Shown piece by piece: positions 40,801-52,494 of a DNA stretch of 64,000 bases (positions are counted from its first letter, which is position 1; every line of letters starts with the position of its first letter). This DNA comes from Gaertneriomyces semiglobifer (taxonomy: Eukaryota; Chytridiomycota; Chytridiomycetes; Spizellomycetales; Spizellomycetaceae). The DNA is taken from assembly GCA_025558075.1 (NCBI GenBank), contig JAHLKF010000005.1, positions 1 to 64,000 on the forward strand. The letters run 5' to 3'. Made by a program: the position numbers and the translations under genes. Below the pieces are notes generated by a model. It saw only the letters and a program-made list of their open reading frames with translations, did not search any database and had not been told where the DNA came from.

Positions 40801-43548
40801 ACCGTGCGTCACTGGATGGGAACCCATAGGTGATGCTTTATCCCCAATCTCACTCATCCACCCCATGGCTTCCTCCACATACAAGTCCCCAACACCACTA
40901 CTCTCCTCTTCTTCCGTCACACACTCTCTCCGCAAATGACCCCACCCCAACGGAATCTTCACCTCAAATCTCGTTCCTTTATCAATTTCACTGGTCACCC
41001 TGACCTTGCCACCATGCATCTTGACCAACTCTCTTGTTAGCGGCAACCCAATTCCGGTACCTTCAATACTCCTCCGACTAGAATGCTCTGCACGGTAAAA
41101 CCGTTCAAAGATCCGCGGGAGATCCTGAGGGGCAATACCCACCCCTGTATCCTCAATAATCAGCACTGCATATTCCTCAGCATCAATACTGGCAGTATCG
41201 CTACTCGCACTGCTCTCTCCACTCCCACCCGTACCAGCTCCACCGCGTCGAATAAGCGTAACGCGAATCTCCCCTTTAAGCGTATTCTTCAACGCATTAC
41301 TCAACAAATTATACACAATCTTCTCAAACATGTCGCGATCCACATACGCATAGTGCGAACTCGCCGGGTTCAAATCCCGCTTATCACTAGTCACAGAGGG
41401 AGACGCCAAAGCATACGCATCCACATCCACCACAAACCGTAACCCCGCACGCTCAACCGCACTTCGAAACACTCCACATAAGTCTTTGACGAACGGGGCG
41501 AGATCTGTCCGTGCATACCGCGCTTGCATTCTTCCAGCTTCAAGTCTCGAGAAATCAAGAAGGGACGTGACGAGCTTGCTGAGTCGTAACGCATTCCGTC
41601 GGACCATCCTTAACTCGCTCTGCATCCTCTCAACATCTACCCCAATCTCTTTCATTTTCCCTGCATGTTCGCCCGTCACAGTACTCAACATTTCCTCCAC
41701 CGGTCCCAAAATCAGAGTGATCGGGGTCCGGAACTCGTGACTCACACTCGAGAAAAAGTCCGTTTTGGCTTTATCCAGCTCCTCCATGATCCGTAATTTT
41801 TCCTTTTCCTCTTCGCTGGCACGAGCAGAATTAAGGTTATTGCCGAGCTGGCGAGCTACCAATTCTTGGAAACTGCGGTAACTCTTGTCTATCCGGCGAC
41901 GGGGCGAAACCCCAATCACCAGACATCCGACAATGTCACCGAAAGAAGAGCGAATGGGAAGGCTGACGGCTGTATCCGGAAGTTCGGGCCACACACTAGA
42001 CGTAAACGGTGGGGTAAAGTAGGTTGCAGCGGACGCGGAAGTTAGAGAAGATGTCATGATCTTTCCAGTGGAGAGAACTTGATGGATGGGAAAGGGTGTG
42101 GTAGGGTATTGAGCAGAGAGCTCACCAAGCGGGATGGCTGGCGGCGCAGCAGGGTGGGGAAGTTTGAAACCGGAAGATCCTTGCAGCGTGGCCTACGGAA
42201 GCCCATAAAACGTTGGTCCAAATCCACGCAACCCAAGAAATTCAAACATCCACCTACTACTCACCATCTTTGTCTTTTTTCCCTCTACGAGATATACTAA
42301 ACTAAACGGTAAATCCCACGGATTCTTTTCAAACACCTGTCCCGCAATTCGGCACGCATCCGAAACGCTCGTCGCACTCCCCGCTCGACCTCCAAGTTCC
42401 CTCACTGTCCGTTCTCGTCGCTCGTGAATGACTTTTTCAGTGACTTCAACACATACACCCAGTACGCCGCCAATGTAAGAATCCGCTAGAGACATGGGCA
42501 AAGATTCTTTTGCACTTGTTTTAGAAACCAGAATTGGAGAGACCGAATAGTTGTAATACGTTTCTTCCACGTAACCATGGCGCTGTAAAGAAAACAGTAC
42601 CATTAGTAGGGAGGTTGGGTAAGTCGCTGGCCTTTTCTCATACTCTCATGTTGTTTATCTCCACAGTGTGCACCACAAATTCGCTCCCGTCAAACAAAAA
42701 TTTGCTAGTAGGCCCTTTCAAAATACTCGCCGCACGAAATCGGCTATAGCACACGCATTGCACTTGTCCTTGTGCACAACAAGCCTAATCGTCCGCCGAG
42801 CCGCTCCGCACATCTATCGTACTCACCGTCATGGGAAAATATCGATCCTCAGAGTACCCCGTCTGACCTTTCGTATACGCCAAATCAACCTCCGGTCCCA
42901 AATCATCCCACAACTCATTCCACAGCTCACTCGCCGGAATACCTAACGCAGGATGTTTCGGTCCCATCAACTGAATGTAAGCATCATTATACAACAACCG
43001 ACTGTCGGGACCCCAAAAAAAGACGATGGGAATACGTTGAGTGAAAGTGCTTTTGATAGTGTTGAGAAGTTCCACGGGCCAGGTGTGGATTGGACCAAAC
43101 GGCGTTTCGTGCCAGGGATGTTCGAGAACGCGACGGCCCATTTCTCCTCCATCTCGTATATCCAAGGGGACGGCGACCTTGGGGCATATCTAGCGGAGAG
43201 GACTTGAGTGGTGCGTATGGAATAGTTATCATAAACAAAACAAAAAAAATATTGATCTGCCCGAGAACGTCTCGTACGTTCTCATATGTTCGCACGGCGC
43301 ACGTAGTTCGTACGATGCCAAACCTCCAAAGGCGCACTTACCATCCACATTTCCCGCCCCGAACTTGTATCACTCATTTCCTCACACTCGACTGTCCCAG
43401 ATGAAGTAGTGCTATTTTCTCTCCCGGGCGGTTTTCTCTTTACATCCTGTTCATCCTTTTCCCTTTGTCTGACAGCAGCATTGGTAGTGGCAGTGGTGCT
43501 TGTCCCAGTGGTAGTGCCTTCTTGATGCTCATTTTTCCGACGGGTCAT
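37895..43548 (-). CDS. Dual hybrid histidine kinase (PAS/GAF-HK-REC-PAS-HK-REC)
   Basis: Exons (minus): 43342-43548, 42827-43189, 42265-42582, 39091-42192, 37895-38962. All are multiples of three with GT-AG introns, giving 1685 aa. Order: low-complexity N-terminus; PAS-like sensor at ~95-190 (GPIHTWPVELLNT, FFWGPDSRLLYNDAY); GAF-like region; HisKA-1 with phospho-His in SVSHEFRTPITL (~448); HATPase-1 (EDTGVGIAPQDL, GTGIGLPLTRELV); REC-1 at ~827-945 with phospho-Asp in LILSDVMMPVMNG and K in DDYLAKPFG; second PAS; HisKA-2 with MISHEIRNPINA (~1143); HATPase-2 with NLLSNAVKFTEK split by intron 4 from DTGIGMSPYQLS and GGSGLGLHISKQ; REC-2 at ~1527-1680 with VAEDN, LMDVEMPVMDG and VVKPY. A cytosolic multistep phosphorelay sensor with no membrane segment, expected to signal to an HPt protein and Skn7/Ssk1-type regulators. 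The tandem kinase-receiver layout is known as a dual HHK. Confidence 0.93.
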
Positions 43549-44699
43549 TGCGCGGCCCGTCACCGGCGGTGTGTGTCAAGTGGAAGACACGCAAACGGCG
43601 TCTCTGAATTAAATATATAAAGATGTTCCTTAGCTGCGGGTGAGTAGTAGTCACTGCTGCGTCGCGGGTATGTCTATGTGTCGCTGCAATTCCTGTGTGC
43701 AATCTATGATTGCACCTGAATGAACGACCGATATCAAAAGGAAACCCACATTAACACTCACAAGTTATGTCCGTCCTCTCTCTCTCTCACTCTCTCTCAC
43801 TGTGCTCTCTCAATTCGATCAACCTACAATATCTGTGTACTCAATTAACCGCATTCCCATTCCATTCCCATGCATGCAGCCTGCCTGGGGCGGTGAAAGG
43901 ATAAAAACATGGACCAGCAGACCGCAGTTGCGAATCGCCCCGTCGATTAGAATTTGGAACGATCGCGACACACTTGGAGTGATTGATAACAGCACGTAAC
44001 GCGCGGCATGGCGTCATCTCCGCGGAGAAGCAAGGTTTCATTATGACGTCATGGGTTAGGGGTGCTTTGTAACCTAATCCATGTGAGTCATGTGCACTTC
44101 CACCCTAACCCTTGTACGTGCAGGAGTGACTTATCAACGCATGTTACACTGCTCTTATCATTATCGTTATCTCCATCACATGACAGGTCACTGACGGGCA
44201 CTGTCATACACTGATTGTGTCACGGGAAATAAGGTTTTGCCCTATCGTCGGGAATGTTCTCTGTGGAAGCCTATTTAAGCTTTATTGTGTTCAAAACACG
44301 ATCAAAGCGCAAAAATGCTCATCCCAATGACTGCCCCACAAGCAACAAGTTGTCATCCGCGGATCGATCGGCGCATGCCATGGCCCATTGGGTTTCATTG
44401 GGTGGTTCGTCGGTGTGTGTGTGTGTTATTAATGTGGTGTGTTATTATGAGTTGTTATGAGTTGCATCCAGCGGGACGCAATTCTTTCCATGCCATTCTG
44501 TCGTTTACCGGCTCAGCAGTGTGTTATTTGTGGCTGCTTGTTCAAATTCATGCCTTGGGTGTGTGGGTGTCATCTCTTTCTCATAATAACATTATTTGTT
44601 TGCCATGCATGCAAATTGCAAATGAATGACCCGATTCCACCCGCCCCTTTGCCCTGCCTTTGCATTATAAAAGTAATAAATTCAATCGGGTCTCTTCGG

Positions 44700-44726
44700 C
44701 CCCCCCCCCCCCCCCCCCCCCCCCCC
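44700..44726. repeat. 27-base poly-C tract
   Basis: Uninterrupted C run, about 745 bp upstream of the ENA start codon. The minus strand is a G-quadruplex-capable G27. Confidence 0.95.
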
Positions 44727-44833
44727 TTCGCTCGTTGCTTGTCTTCATCTGAGTCGTCTCTCCCCCGCCCACAACCACTTGCGCTTGCAATTGCGCTTAC
44801 CCCCGTCCCCCGTGGCAAGCAACACAGATAGGG

Positions 44834-44860
44834 GATATATATATATATATAGTATATATA
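44834..44860. repeat. (TA)n microsatellite
   Basis: atatatatat tracts interrupted once by agt, between the poly-C tract and the ENA gene. Confidence 0.85.
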
Positions 44861-45471
44861 CACAACCTACCACCACCAATACCAACCAGGACTACCCACG
44901 ACGAGTACTTCTATTACTCTTACTACTGCTACCAGAAGTATCTTCTCTTATTACAAGGAATACCCTGTTATTCGTAATTGATCAATTGAGGATCGGGGTT
45001 GACGTCAACTTGTCAAGTGCAAAATTAAGGTTCGCTTTGGCGAGCGCGCCTATTTCACAGCGTTTCTTCCCGCCCAACGCTTACCCATTCAACACATACA
45101 CAGACACACACACATTTCGATCATTGTCTACATTAAAAGACGCTCTTCACATTCATACGGTTTTACTCGGGCGCATTCAGACAATCGCCCAGTTATCGTA
45201 GTGATATAAGAGTGATATCCCGTTTTCATCCCCTCGTCAACGGAAACACACTCGTTACTAGCAACAAAAGGCGAATTGGTTAGGACCACTTCCCCTTTCT
45301 GTTTACACATCCTCCTGGTTACCCCCTTCCCAACACTCTCAAAACGTCCGCCAAAACGGCTTCACACACGTCTTACCACGTGTTTTCCACTACTTCTCGC
45401 TCACTAAGCGTCATCGTCACTACCTAAATCGCCCTACTAGTCTCTCTCTTTGAAAAAATCACGTCCACAAG

Positions 45472-48400
45472 ATGCTTCTCGGATCTATCCTCGAACGCAT
45501 CCTCCCGCGGGAGTACATTCTGCGATTGCGAACATTCACAACACGTGAAGCAGAGCTCCGTGGTCCGAAAGCCGCAGAAGTCAACGAACCGCCGTTTCAC
45601 GCGCTCAGCGCACCGGATGTGGTCAAATATCTGAAAACGGATGGGGAGAACGGACTGAGCGATGAGCAGGTCGAGTTGAGAAGAATTGAACATGGACTGA
45701 ACGAATTGGCCGGTGCGGATGGTATTAGCCCGTGGAGGGTCTTGATGAGGCAATTCTTCAATGCCTTGACCCTTGTTCTAGTCATTGCCGCGGTAAGTAC
45801 ATTCTGGTGACTGTGACGGAAGCATTTAAGTTTGAAAAGCGCTTGCATTTCAATTGGGCTAGAGGCTCTGAGCTGAAAAGGCGCGGACGTCTCGGTTTAT
45901 GTGAGCGGAATGGCGCGGCCGTATTGCTATGGAAAGCGAACCAGCAATTGTGGCAAAAGCAGTGATGGAAAGAATTTTGAGCGTTTTCTCCGAAGCTAAC
46001 AAACTCCGTATCAAACAGGTTATTTCGTTTGTTACAAAGGACTGGGTCGAAGCCGGCGTTATCCTTTTCGTTATCATCATCAACACTTTGATTGGATTTC
46101 TCCAAGAATACCGTGCAGAAAAAACCATGGAATCTCTCCGTCGTACCGCCTCCCCAACTGCTCGCGTAGTCCGTAACGGCGGACACATCATTACCATCGC
46201 CGCCAAAGATCTTGTGCCTGGTGACATTATCGTCTTTGAAGGCGGTGATGCCGTGGCAGGCGATGCTCGTGTCATTCAAACGTTCAACCTTGAAACCGAC
46301 GAAGCCATGTTGACTGGTGAATCCCTTCCTGTTGGCAAGGACATCAAGCCGCTTCATGACCCTAACCAACCGCTTGCGGACCGTCACAACATGATCTACC
46401 TTGGTACCAACATTGTCAAAGGCCGTGGTCGCGCTGTCATTGTTCAGACTGGAATGAAGACCCAGATTGGACGCATTGCTACCTATTTGGTCGAAACCAA
46501 AGGTGCTGATACTACCACCCCGTTACAGAAGCGGTTGAACAAGCTTGCGCTCATTTTGTTCGGATTGGCCTTGCTGCTCGCGGTTGTGGTGTTTGGAGCC
46601 AACAAGTTCAAGTTCACAAAGAATGCGAGTATTTATGCTGTCAGTGTTGGTATTGCCATGATTCCTGAAGGTCTGGTTGCTGTTGTGACTTTGACGATGG
46701 CATTGGGAGTGAGACGCATGGCCTCTGAAAAGGCGATTGTCAGAAAGCTGGCAGCGTTGGAGACACTTGGAAACGTCAACGATATTTGTTCTGATAAGGT
46801 AATTCTCCTTCGGGTTCATTCTGTTACCATTTTGAAGATGGCTGACTTGACGCCTTTTTGTCATCATAGACTGGTACGTTGACACAAGGTAAAATGGTGT
46901 TGACCAAGTTCTACATTCCTGAGCAAGACTATTACGCCGTTTCCGGTGCCGGTATCAACCCAACGGGCGAAATCACCTCTCTCACAGACGAGACCAAAAT
47001 CACCGCATCCAGCCTCTCCGACCACCCCAACATTACCCGGCTCGTCGAAATCGCCACGTTCTGTAACACATCCACTATTCGTCAAGACACTGATGGCACC
47101 TGGATCGCTGTGGGAGATCCCACCGAAGTGGCTCTCACCGTTTTGGGTCGCAAGTTGGGTTACGACCAGAAAGTGATGACTGCCTCAGTGAAAGAGGGAG
47201 TACCACCCGACTGGGAGATTCTCGAAGAGTTCCCGTTCGATTCAAGTCTGAAGCGGATGAGTGTGATTTTCCGCCACACCCCACATAGCGGTGGTCAGAC
47301 CAAATACTACGTCTTTGCAAAGGGTTCGTTGGAAGCCATTTCAAAGTTCTCGGTGAACGATGTCACTGGGAAGCCTCTTGATATGGACGACTTGCATAAT
47401 CAAGTTCTCACCATGGGAAAAGGCGGTCTACGTGTGTTGGCGTTGGCCTATCGTGAATTGGATGCTTCTGAGGTTCGGGATTCTACGGAACATCCTGGAA
47501 AGAAGACGTTACCCTCTCGTGAAGACACTGAAAATGGGCTCATCTTTGTTGGACTCGCCGGAATCAACGACCCTCCTCGCGCGGAAACCGCACCTGCGGT
47601 GGCCAAGTGTCACAAGGCGGGTATCACGGTGCGGATGTTAACTGGAGATCATCCCGTCACTGCGTCCGCCATTGCAAAACAAATTGGAATTTTGACGGAT
47701 GACAGTAGCCGGGCATCTGGTGACAGCCCGGTTACCAAGATGACAACCGTCATTCAAATGGATGGACGGGATGGAAATGGAAACAAGCTGGTGTGGACCG
47801 GAAACGAGTTTGATGCATTGACGGATACGCAAGTCGACGACCTGCCTGAGCTGCCTTTGGTTGTTGCACGTTGTACGCCAGAGACAAAAGTCAAGATGAT
47901 TGAAGCCCTCGAACGTCGGGATAAGATCGCGGCCATGACTGGTGACGGAGTGAACGATTCCCCGTCCCTGAAGAAAGCCCCTGTGGGAATCGCCATGGGA
48001 TTGGCTGGATCGGACGTTGCCAAAAACGCCAGTGATATTGTGTTGACCGACGACAATTTCGCGACGATCGTACAAGCCGTAGCCCAAGGCCGTCGTATCT
48101 TTGCCAACATCCAGAAATTCGTCTTACACTTGATGACCACCAACGTTGCCGAAATCGTCGCTCTGATCATCGGTCTCGTCTTTTTGGACGGAAACGATGA
48201 AAGTGTCTATCCCATGTCACCCCTCCAAATCCTATTCGCCAACATGATCACATCCTCCCCACCCGCCATGGCACTAGGTATCGAACGTCCCATGGCCTAC
48301 CAAATGTCCTCTCCCCGGTACCGCAACGGCCCCCTCTTCACATGGACCATGATCATCGACATCTTCTTCTACGGTATCCTAATGGGGGGACTCATCCTCT

Positions 48401-48906
48401 CCACCTTCACTCTCCGGATCTACGGCTTCGGCCCAGGCGACTCTGGTCTCGGTGTCGGATGTAACGAATACCACCCCGACGACCCCGCCGCTGTCGCCGT
48501 CTGTTCCGACGTCTACAAAGCCCGTGGAACCGCTTTCGTCACACTCACTTGGATCATCCTTATCCACGCCTACGTCTGTCGTCACCCCACCTCCTCCATG
48601 TTCGGACGTGGCAAACTCTACGATAACCCCGCGCTATTCTGGACTTGCGTTATTGGTGCCATCCTCGTCTTTCCAGCCCTTTACATCCCCGGTGTCACGC
48701 GTGTCTTCAAACACGAAGGTCTGTCCTGGGAATGGGGCATGATCGCCGTCGCTTGTGTCGTCTACGTCGCGGGATGTGAAGCTTGGAAATGGGTTCGTAG
48801 ACGGCGGGACAGGAAAAACGGAATGGCGGCTGCTGATAGTCTGGAAGAAATCCGTGTCGGAAAAAAAGAGGAAATGGAACAAGTCAAGAGAGAGGAAAAA
48901 CTGTAA
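45472..48906 (+). CDS. ENA: ENA-type (P-type IID) Na+/K+-efflux ATPase
   Basis: Exons 45472-45792, 46019-46798, 46870-48906 (1045 aa). Cation-transporting P-type ATPase that extrudes Na+ or K+ across the plasma membrane. Visible: cation ATPase N-terminal domain (FHALSAPDVVKYLKTDGENG); M1/M2; actuator domain with MLTGESLPVGK; M4 with IPEGLVAVVTLTMAL; phosphorylation motif SDK-TGTLTQGKM, interrupted by intron 2 exactly between K and T; nucleotide-binding loop (KGSLEAISKF); MLTGDHPVTA; hinge TGDGVNDSPSLKKAPVGIAMG; and M5-M10 (LFANMITSSPPAMALGIERP, GILMGGLILSTF). The extracellular Cys-containing insert CNEYHPDDPAAVAVCSD and the SPPAMALGIE segment are ENA-like rather than SERCA/PMR1. Length fits the family (about 1,040-1,100). 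Intron 1 is 226 nt, longer than the genome norm here. Regulation is not evident beyond the flanking homopolymers. Confidence 0.93.
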
Positions 48907-49043
48907 CTCGGCTTGAAAGCAAAACAAAAAACGCGAGAAAACCACTCTTTCTCTCTCTACATCAAAACCTGACGTTGCGAAACTTGCCCAACGATTGGAT
49001 TTTTGATTGTATCCTGCGATTTTGGCACAATCATTAGAGGACG

Positions 49044-49046
<3 letters not shown>

Positions 49047-49081
<35 letters not shown>
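49047..49081. repeat. 35-base poly-G tract
   Basis: Uninterrupted G run about 140 bp after the ENA stop codon. G-quadruplex-forming on the coding strand and therefore potentially in the ENA 3' UTR transcript. Confidence 0.95.
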
Positions 49082-49702
49082 CGCGCCGAATCTTTCAACA
49101 CGCGTGTGTTTTGCTGCCCTATGTTAGTGTGCGTATTTTGGTCGGGGGGAACCATGTGTGTGTGATATTTGGATGTTTCATCAAGGCTGCCTTCTTTTCA
49201 GTGTTTTTTTACTATTCTTTACTTTCTTTACATTTGATGTTTGATTTTTGTGGAACTGGTTCGTAGACTATGTATGCATGGTTTACACAATGGTTCGGAG
49301 GACTCTCTGTGATACTTCGCTTCTGAGCAATATAATATTGGGTTGAAATTGAGTCATTACTGTTTTTTGACATTATCCAGGGTCGTAAAAGTTGGACAGC
49401 ATAATTTCAGGATTCGTGAGATGACAAGGCAAGCAGTACTGGAAAAAGTGCGAACACATGAGAATCCAAACGGTGAGAAGAGTTCCGAGATCCTAATGAC
49501 ATAGAAATAAACATTTGCAGTATGTAGCGACCAACTTCGTGTTGTTTTTCCCTCTAAAATGGGCGTGCCGCACACAGGCGGGCACAAAACGACACACACA
49601 TGCAACACACGCCAAGACACCCCATTTCCATTCTTTCGTGGCAGGTTTATAAAAAAAAAAGTTAAAACATTTATCATATCAGGTTTGTTTGATTGAAAAT
49701 GC

Positions 49703-50912
49703 TTATCCGGAACCGCCAGAGTAGGCCTTTCCGAAGAGAAGGATCTGCAACTGGTCGTAACCAGAGAGGACACCAGCACCGGCAACAGCACGACTGTTGA
49801 AACGAAGAAAAAAGGTCAGCAAGGGGTGATCAGGTGAGAATGGAAAACAAATGCAGAGGCAAATACGCACAGAATGTTAGCACCAGCACCCTTGAAGAGG
49901 GACTTGGCACCCTCGTGCTTGACGATCTCGGCGAAAGCGTGAGCAGATGAGCGGTACTTGACGGCCGCACCAGAGGTCATCATCATCCGACGACGGACAG
50001 TGTCAATAGGGTAAGAAGCCAAACCAGCACCAATGGTGATGGTCCATCCGAGAAGGAAGGCAGCACCGAAGTTGTTGGCCAAGTTGCCGGTGAGGACAAC
50101 GGGCTTGATGGAGTCGTAGAGACCGAAGTAGAGACCACGGTACACAACAATACCAACACAAGAAATGACGAAACCACGGTAGAGACCGGCGATACCGTCA
50201 CTGGCAAGGGTCTTCTTGTAGACGTCAACGAGACCGTTGAACTGACGTTCACCTCCCTTCTTGGCGGACTTGGCGTCGTTGGCGAGACGGGTACGAGCGT
50301 AGTCAAGGGAGTAGACGAACAAGAGGGAGGAGGCACCGGCCATACCACCAGAAGCCAAGTTACCAGCGAACCTAAACACAGGTTGCAAGATCGGATCTTA
50401 GAAACGGCTCGACGATGCCAAGCGTAGACGCGCACTTTATACGTACCACTTCCAGTAACCCTCATCCTTCTTGAAACCGAACATCCTCTTGAAGTAGTCC
50501 TTGAAGGCGAAGTTCAAGGCCTGGGTGGGGAAGTAACGGATGACGTTGGCGGTGTTACCACGCCACAAGGAGCCAGTACCCTCCTCCTTGACGACACGAG
50601 AGAAGCAATCGCCGATACCCTTGTAAGGGCTGGCAAGACGACCCTGCTTGATCATCTCATCTTGGTTCTATCAAATGGTTACCGGTAAGTACTCAGATCC
50701 ATACAAAAACACAAACAAGAACGATCGCAGGCGGAAAAAAACCTCCGCGATCTGGTGCGATCGTTCAAGAGCAAGAAACCCATGCATACCTGGATGAGGA
50801 GCTTGACACGCTCGATGGGGGCGGCGGCAGTCTTGGAGACGGCAGCGGACACACCACCCATGAGGAAGTCAACCGCGAAGGAGGACATTCCACTCTTCTT
50901 CTCAGTGGCCAT
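49703..50912 (-). CDS. AAC: Mitochondrial ADP/ATP carrier
   Basis: Exons (minus): 50790-50912, 50447-50667, 49871-50371, 49703-49793 (311 aa, the normal length). Exchanges cytosolic ADP for matrix ATP across the inner mitochondrial membrane. Three SLC25 repeats are visible with Px[DE]xx[KR]-type signatures ([21 protein letters not shown]), [17 protein letters not shown], and the diagnostic ADP/ATP-carrier motif RRRMMM. It starts [20 protein letters not shown] and ends [19 protein letters not shown]. Intron 1 (50668-50789) holds a hairpin. Codon use is strongly biased to C/G-ending codons (GGTGCC-type), consistent with high expression. Confidence 0.97.
50719..50766. repeat. Hairpin inside intron 1 of the ADP/ATP carrier gene
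   Basis: GAACGATCGCA (50719-50729) pairs perfectly with TGCGATCGTTC (50756-50766). A smaller inner GCGG/CCGC can also pair. It would fold back within the 122-nt intron. Confidence 0.75.
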
Positions 50913-51676
50913 TTTGGTTCGTTGTGTAAGTGTAAAAGGTAGGAGGGTATGCAACTACTATGTCCCGAGGAGAAGGGGGAAAGGTGAAGGTGGAGAGAAG
51001 AAGAAGAAGAAGAAACCCGCAAGTCGCCATTCAGCGAACTCGCCGCCCCCTTTCGCCTCGTTTCCAAGGTGATTTGCCCCCTTCGGTTGTTCAAATAAAA
51101 ATCCCCCGCGTGTCGGAAGATCCCGGCGGGGGCGAGGGGAGGCAAAGGCTTATCTAAAAAAGGGTGTAGGGCTGCTGCGAGGCAAAAGGTGGTCACGTGG
51201 TTTATCATGACATAAGCATCGGAGTTTGATGGAACGCGACGAAGCATTGGACGGGTTGTGCGCGTTAAAAAGTTGTGGCCGTACCAACCAAAGTCAAATA
51301 ACTGGCATTTGGGATCGTTGGTTTGGCGGGGTTTGCAGTCTGCGGAATCAGCAAACTTGCAAAGGATGTTGTGGCATTTGTGACGGGTTGCACAAATGAT
51401 GATGAGAGAGCGTCGTGTTTGTTGTGCCTGCGCGTATCAAGTCGTGTCCGTCATGTTCAACTGCACAGTCCTTCTTTCGAATCCTACGAATCCCTTCCAT
51501 TTATGCCTAGGTCAATTGCCGTTTGCTGATTATCATAATCCCAAACGAGCAGCGCGACACGCAGGCAAGAAGGAGGAGTTTCATATATCGTGCTATCATC
51601 TTTCTAGTAGTATGTACAGTATATTATCGATTGTCAGATTAGTAGAACCTTCTTTCTACGTCGTACGTCTATAGAT
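50913..51676. other. Intergenic, promoter of the AAC gene
   Basis: Includes a (gaa)n run (50,996-51,015) in the likely 5' UTR of the AAC gene. No gene seen. Confidence 0.5.
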
Positions 51677-52220
51677 CTAAGCACGGACAGCGCTTACGGG
51701 GCCCTGGAAGCAGACAAGAGCCGAACCGTCAGCGTGCTTGGCATCCACCTTGACTTGATACGTTCCCTTAGGGACGATGGAGGGCACAGGCTGGGTGATG
51801 GTAACAGCATTGTCTCCAATAGGAATGGGGCATGCAATACCGTTCTGCAAATTGATGATGCGTTAACATAATCTTCCCAGACAATCCACATGTAATTCAT
51901 TCAAAACTCACCTCTAGAGCAGCCTCGCAGATGTCCACCTCAGAGCTGTACAATGTCAAGAAACCAGCCTTAACAGTAACCTTGGCCTTGGCACCAGCGG
52001 TGATCTCTTTGGTCACCTTGCCGCTCGCAGAGATGGTGACGTTCTGACCGATGATGATGGGGTTGGGGTTGATCAACACATCATCGACAGCAAGGGAACC
52101 CGTTGTGCCAGGGCACACGTCGAGGGCGTTGATGGCAAAGGCATTGAAACCGGCAGCGGGTGCAGCAGAGGCAACCGCGACGGAGGCGGCGAGAACGGCG
52201 AGGACAGACTTGATGTGCAT
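51677..52220 (-). CDS. Secreted ML-domain (PG/PI transfer, NPC2-like) lipid-binding protein
   Basis: Exons 51912-52220 and 51677-51844 (158 aa; GTGAGT donor, 67-nt intron). Signal peptide MHIKSVLAVLAASVAVASA. The mature part follows the MD-2-related lipid-recognition fold: CPGTTGSLAVDDVLINPNPI, NVTISASGKVTKEITAGAK, DICEAALENGIACPIPIGDN, IVPKGTYQVKVDAKHADGSA, LVCFQGPV. Four Cys residues form the expected disulfide pairs. Fungal homologues bind phosphatidylglycerol/phosphatidylinositol or sterols in the secretory/vacuolar lumen or outside the cell. A TATA box lies about 120 bp upstream. Confidence 0.88.
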
Positions 52221-52338
52221 CTTGCTGGTTGTAGGTCGGGTTGATATATGAGGTAGTAGTTGACGATCGACTAGATAACTCGGTCCAAGTACTTGTGTTG
52301 GGTGATTTCCAGCATCGGGGGCAGCGAAGAGGGGACCC

Positions 52339-52345
52339 ATTTATA
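52339..52345 (-). promoter_or_regulatory. TATA box of the ML-domain gene
   Basis: ATATAAAT on the minus strand about 120 bp upstream of ATG 52220, in an otherwise GC-rich stretch. Confidence 0.5.
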
Positions 52346-52459
52346 TTCCGTCCGAAGAGAAAGCGAAAAGTGGGGCCTCGGCATCGGCCCGTTCGAGCTC
52401 CAATCTCCACAGCATGTGTTACAGCACGAGAAACCATATGGGGTGCATCATAGCGAAAA

Positions 52460-52494
52460 AGCTCGTGTAGCGTATCTCGCACGCTACACGAGCT
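52460..52494. repeat. Perfect 14-bp-arm hairpin upstream of the ML gene
   Basis: AGCTCGTGTAGCGT (52460-52473), 7-base loop, exact complement (52481-52494). Located about 240 bp upstream of the start codon. Confidence 0.88.

Larger units (their letters stand above)
43549..45471. other. Divergent intergenic region between histidine kinase and ENA ATPase
   Basis: About 1.9 kb shared upstream region. Holds a CT-rich microsatellite (43,775-43,800), a 27-base C run, a (ta)n tract, a ccaatgactg/attgggtttcattgg-type AT context and a long pyrimidine-rich leader before ATG 45,472. No gene. Confidence 0.6.

Noticed and set aside
41355..41375. gggttcaaatccc, resembling a tRNA B box
   Set aside because: Lies within the histidine kinase coding exon and no acceptor or anticodon stem surrounds it.
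44060..44220. GTTAGGG/CACATG-rich stretch resembling a solo LTR of the copia family
   Set aside because: No TGTTG...CAACA ends, no alignable block longer than about 10 bases.
44570..44863. Open frame with poly-Gly across the C run
   Set aside because: Homopolymer artefact in an intergenic region.
49003..49266. Gly-rich open frame across the G run
   Set aside because: Created by the homopolymer. No start context or conserved part.
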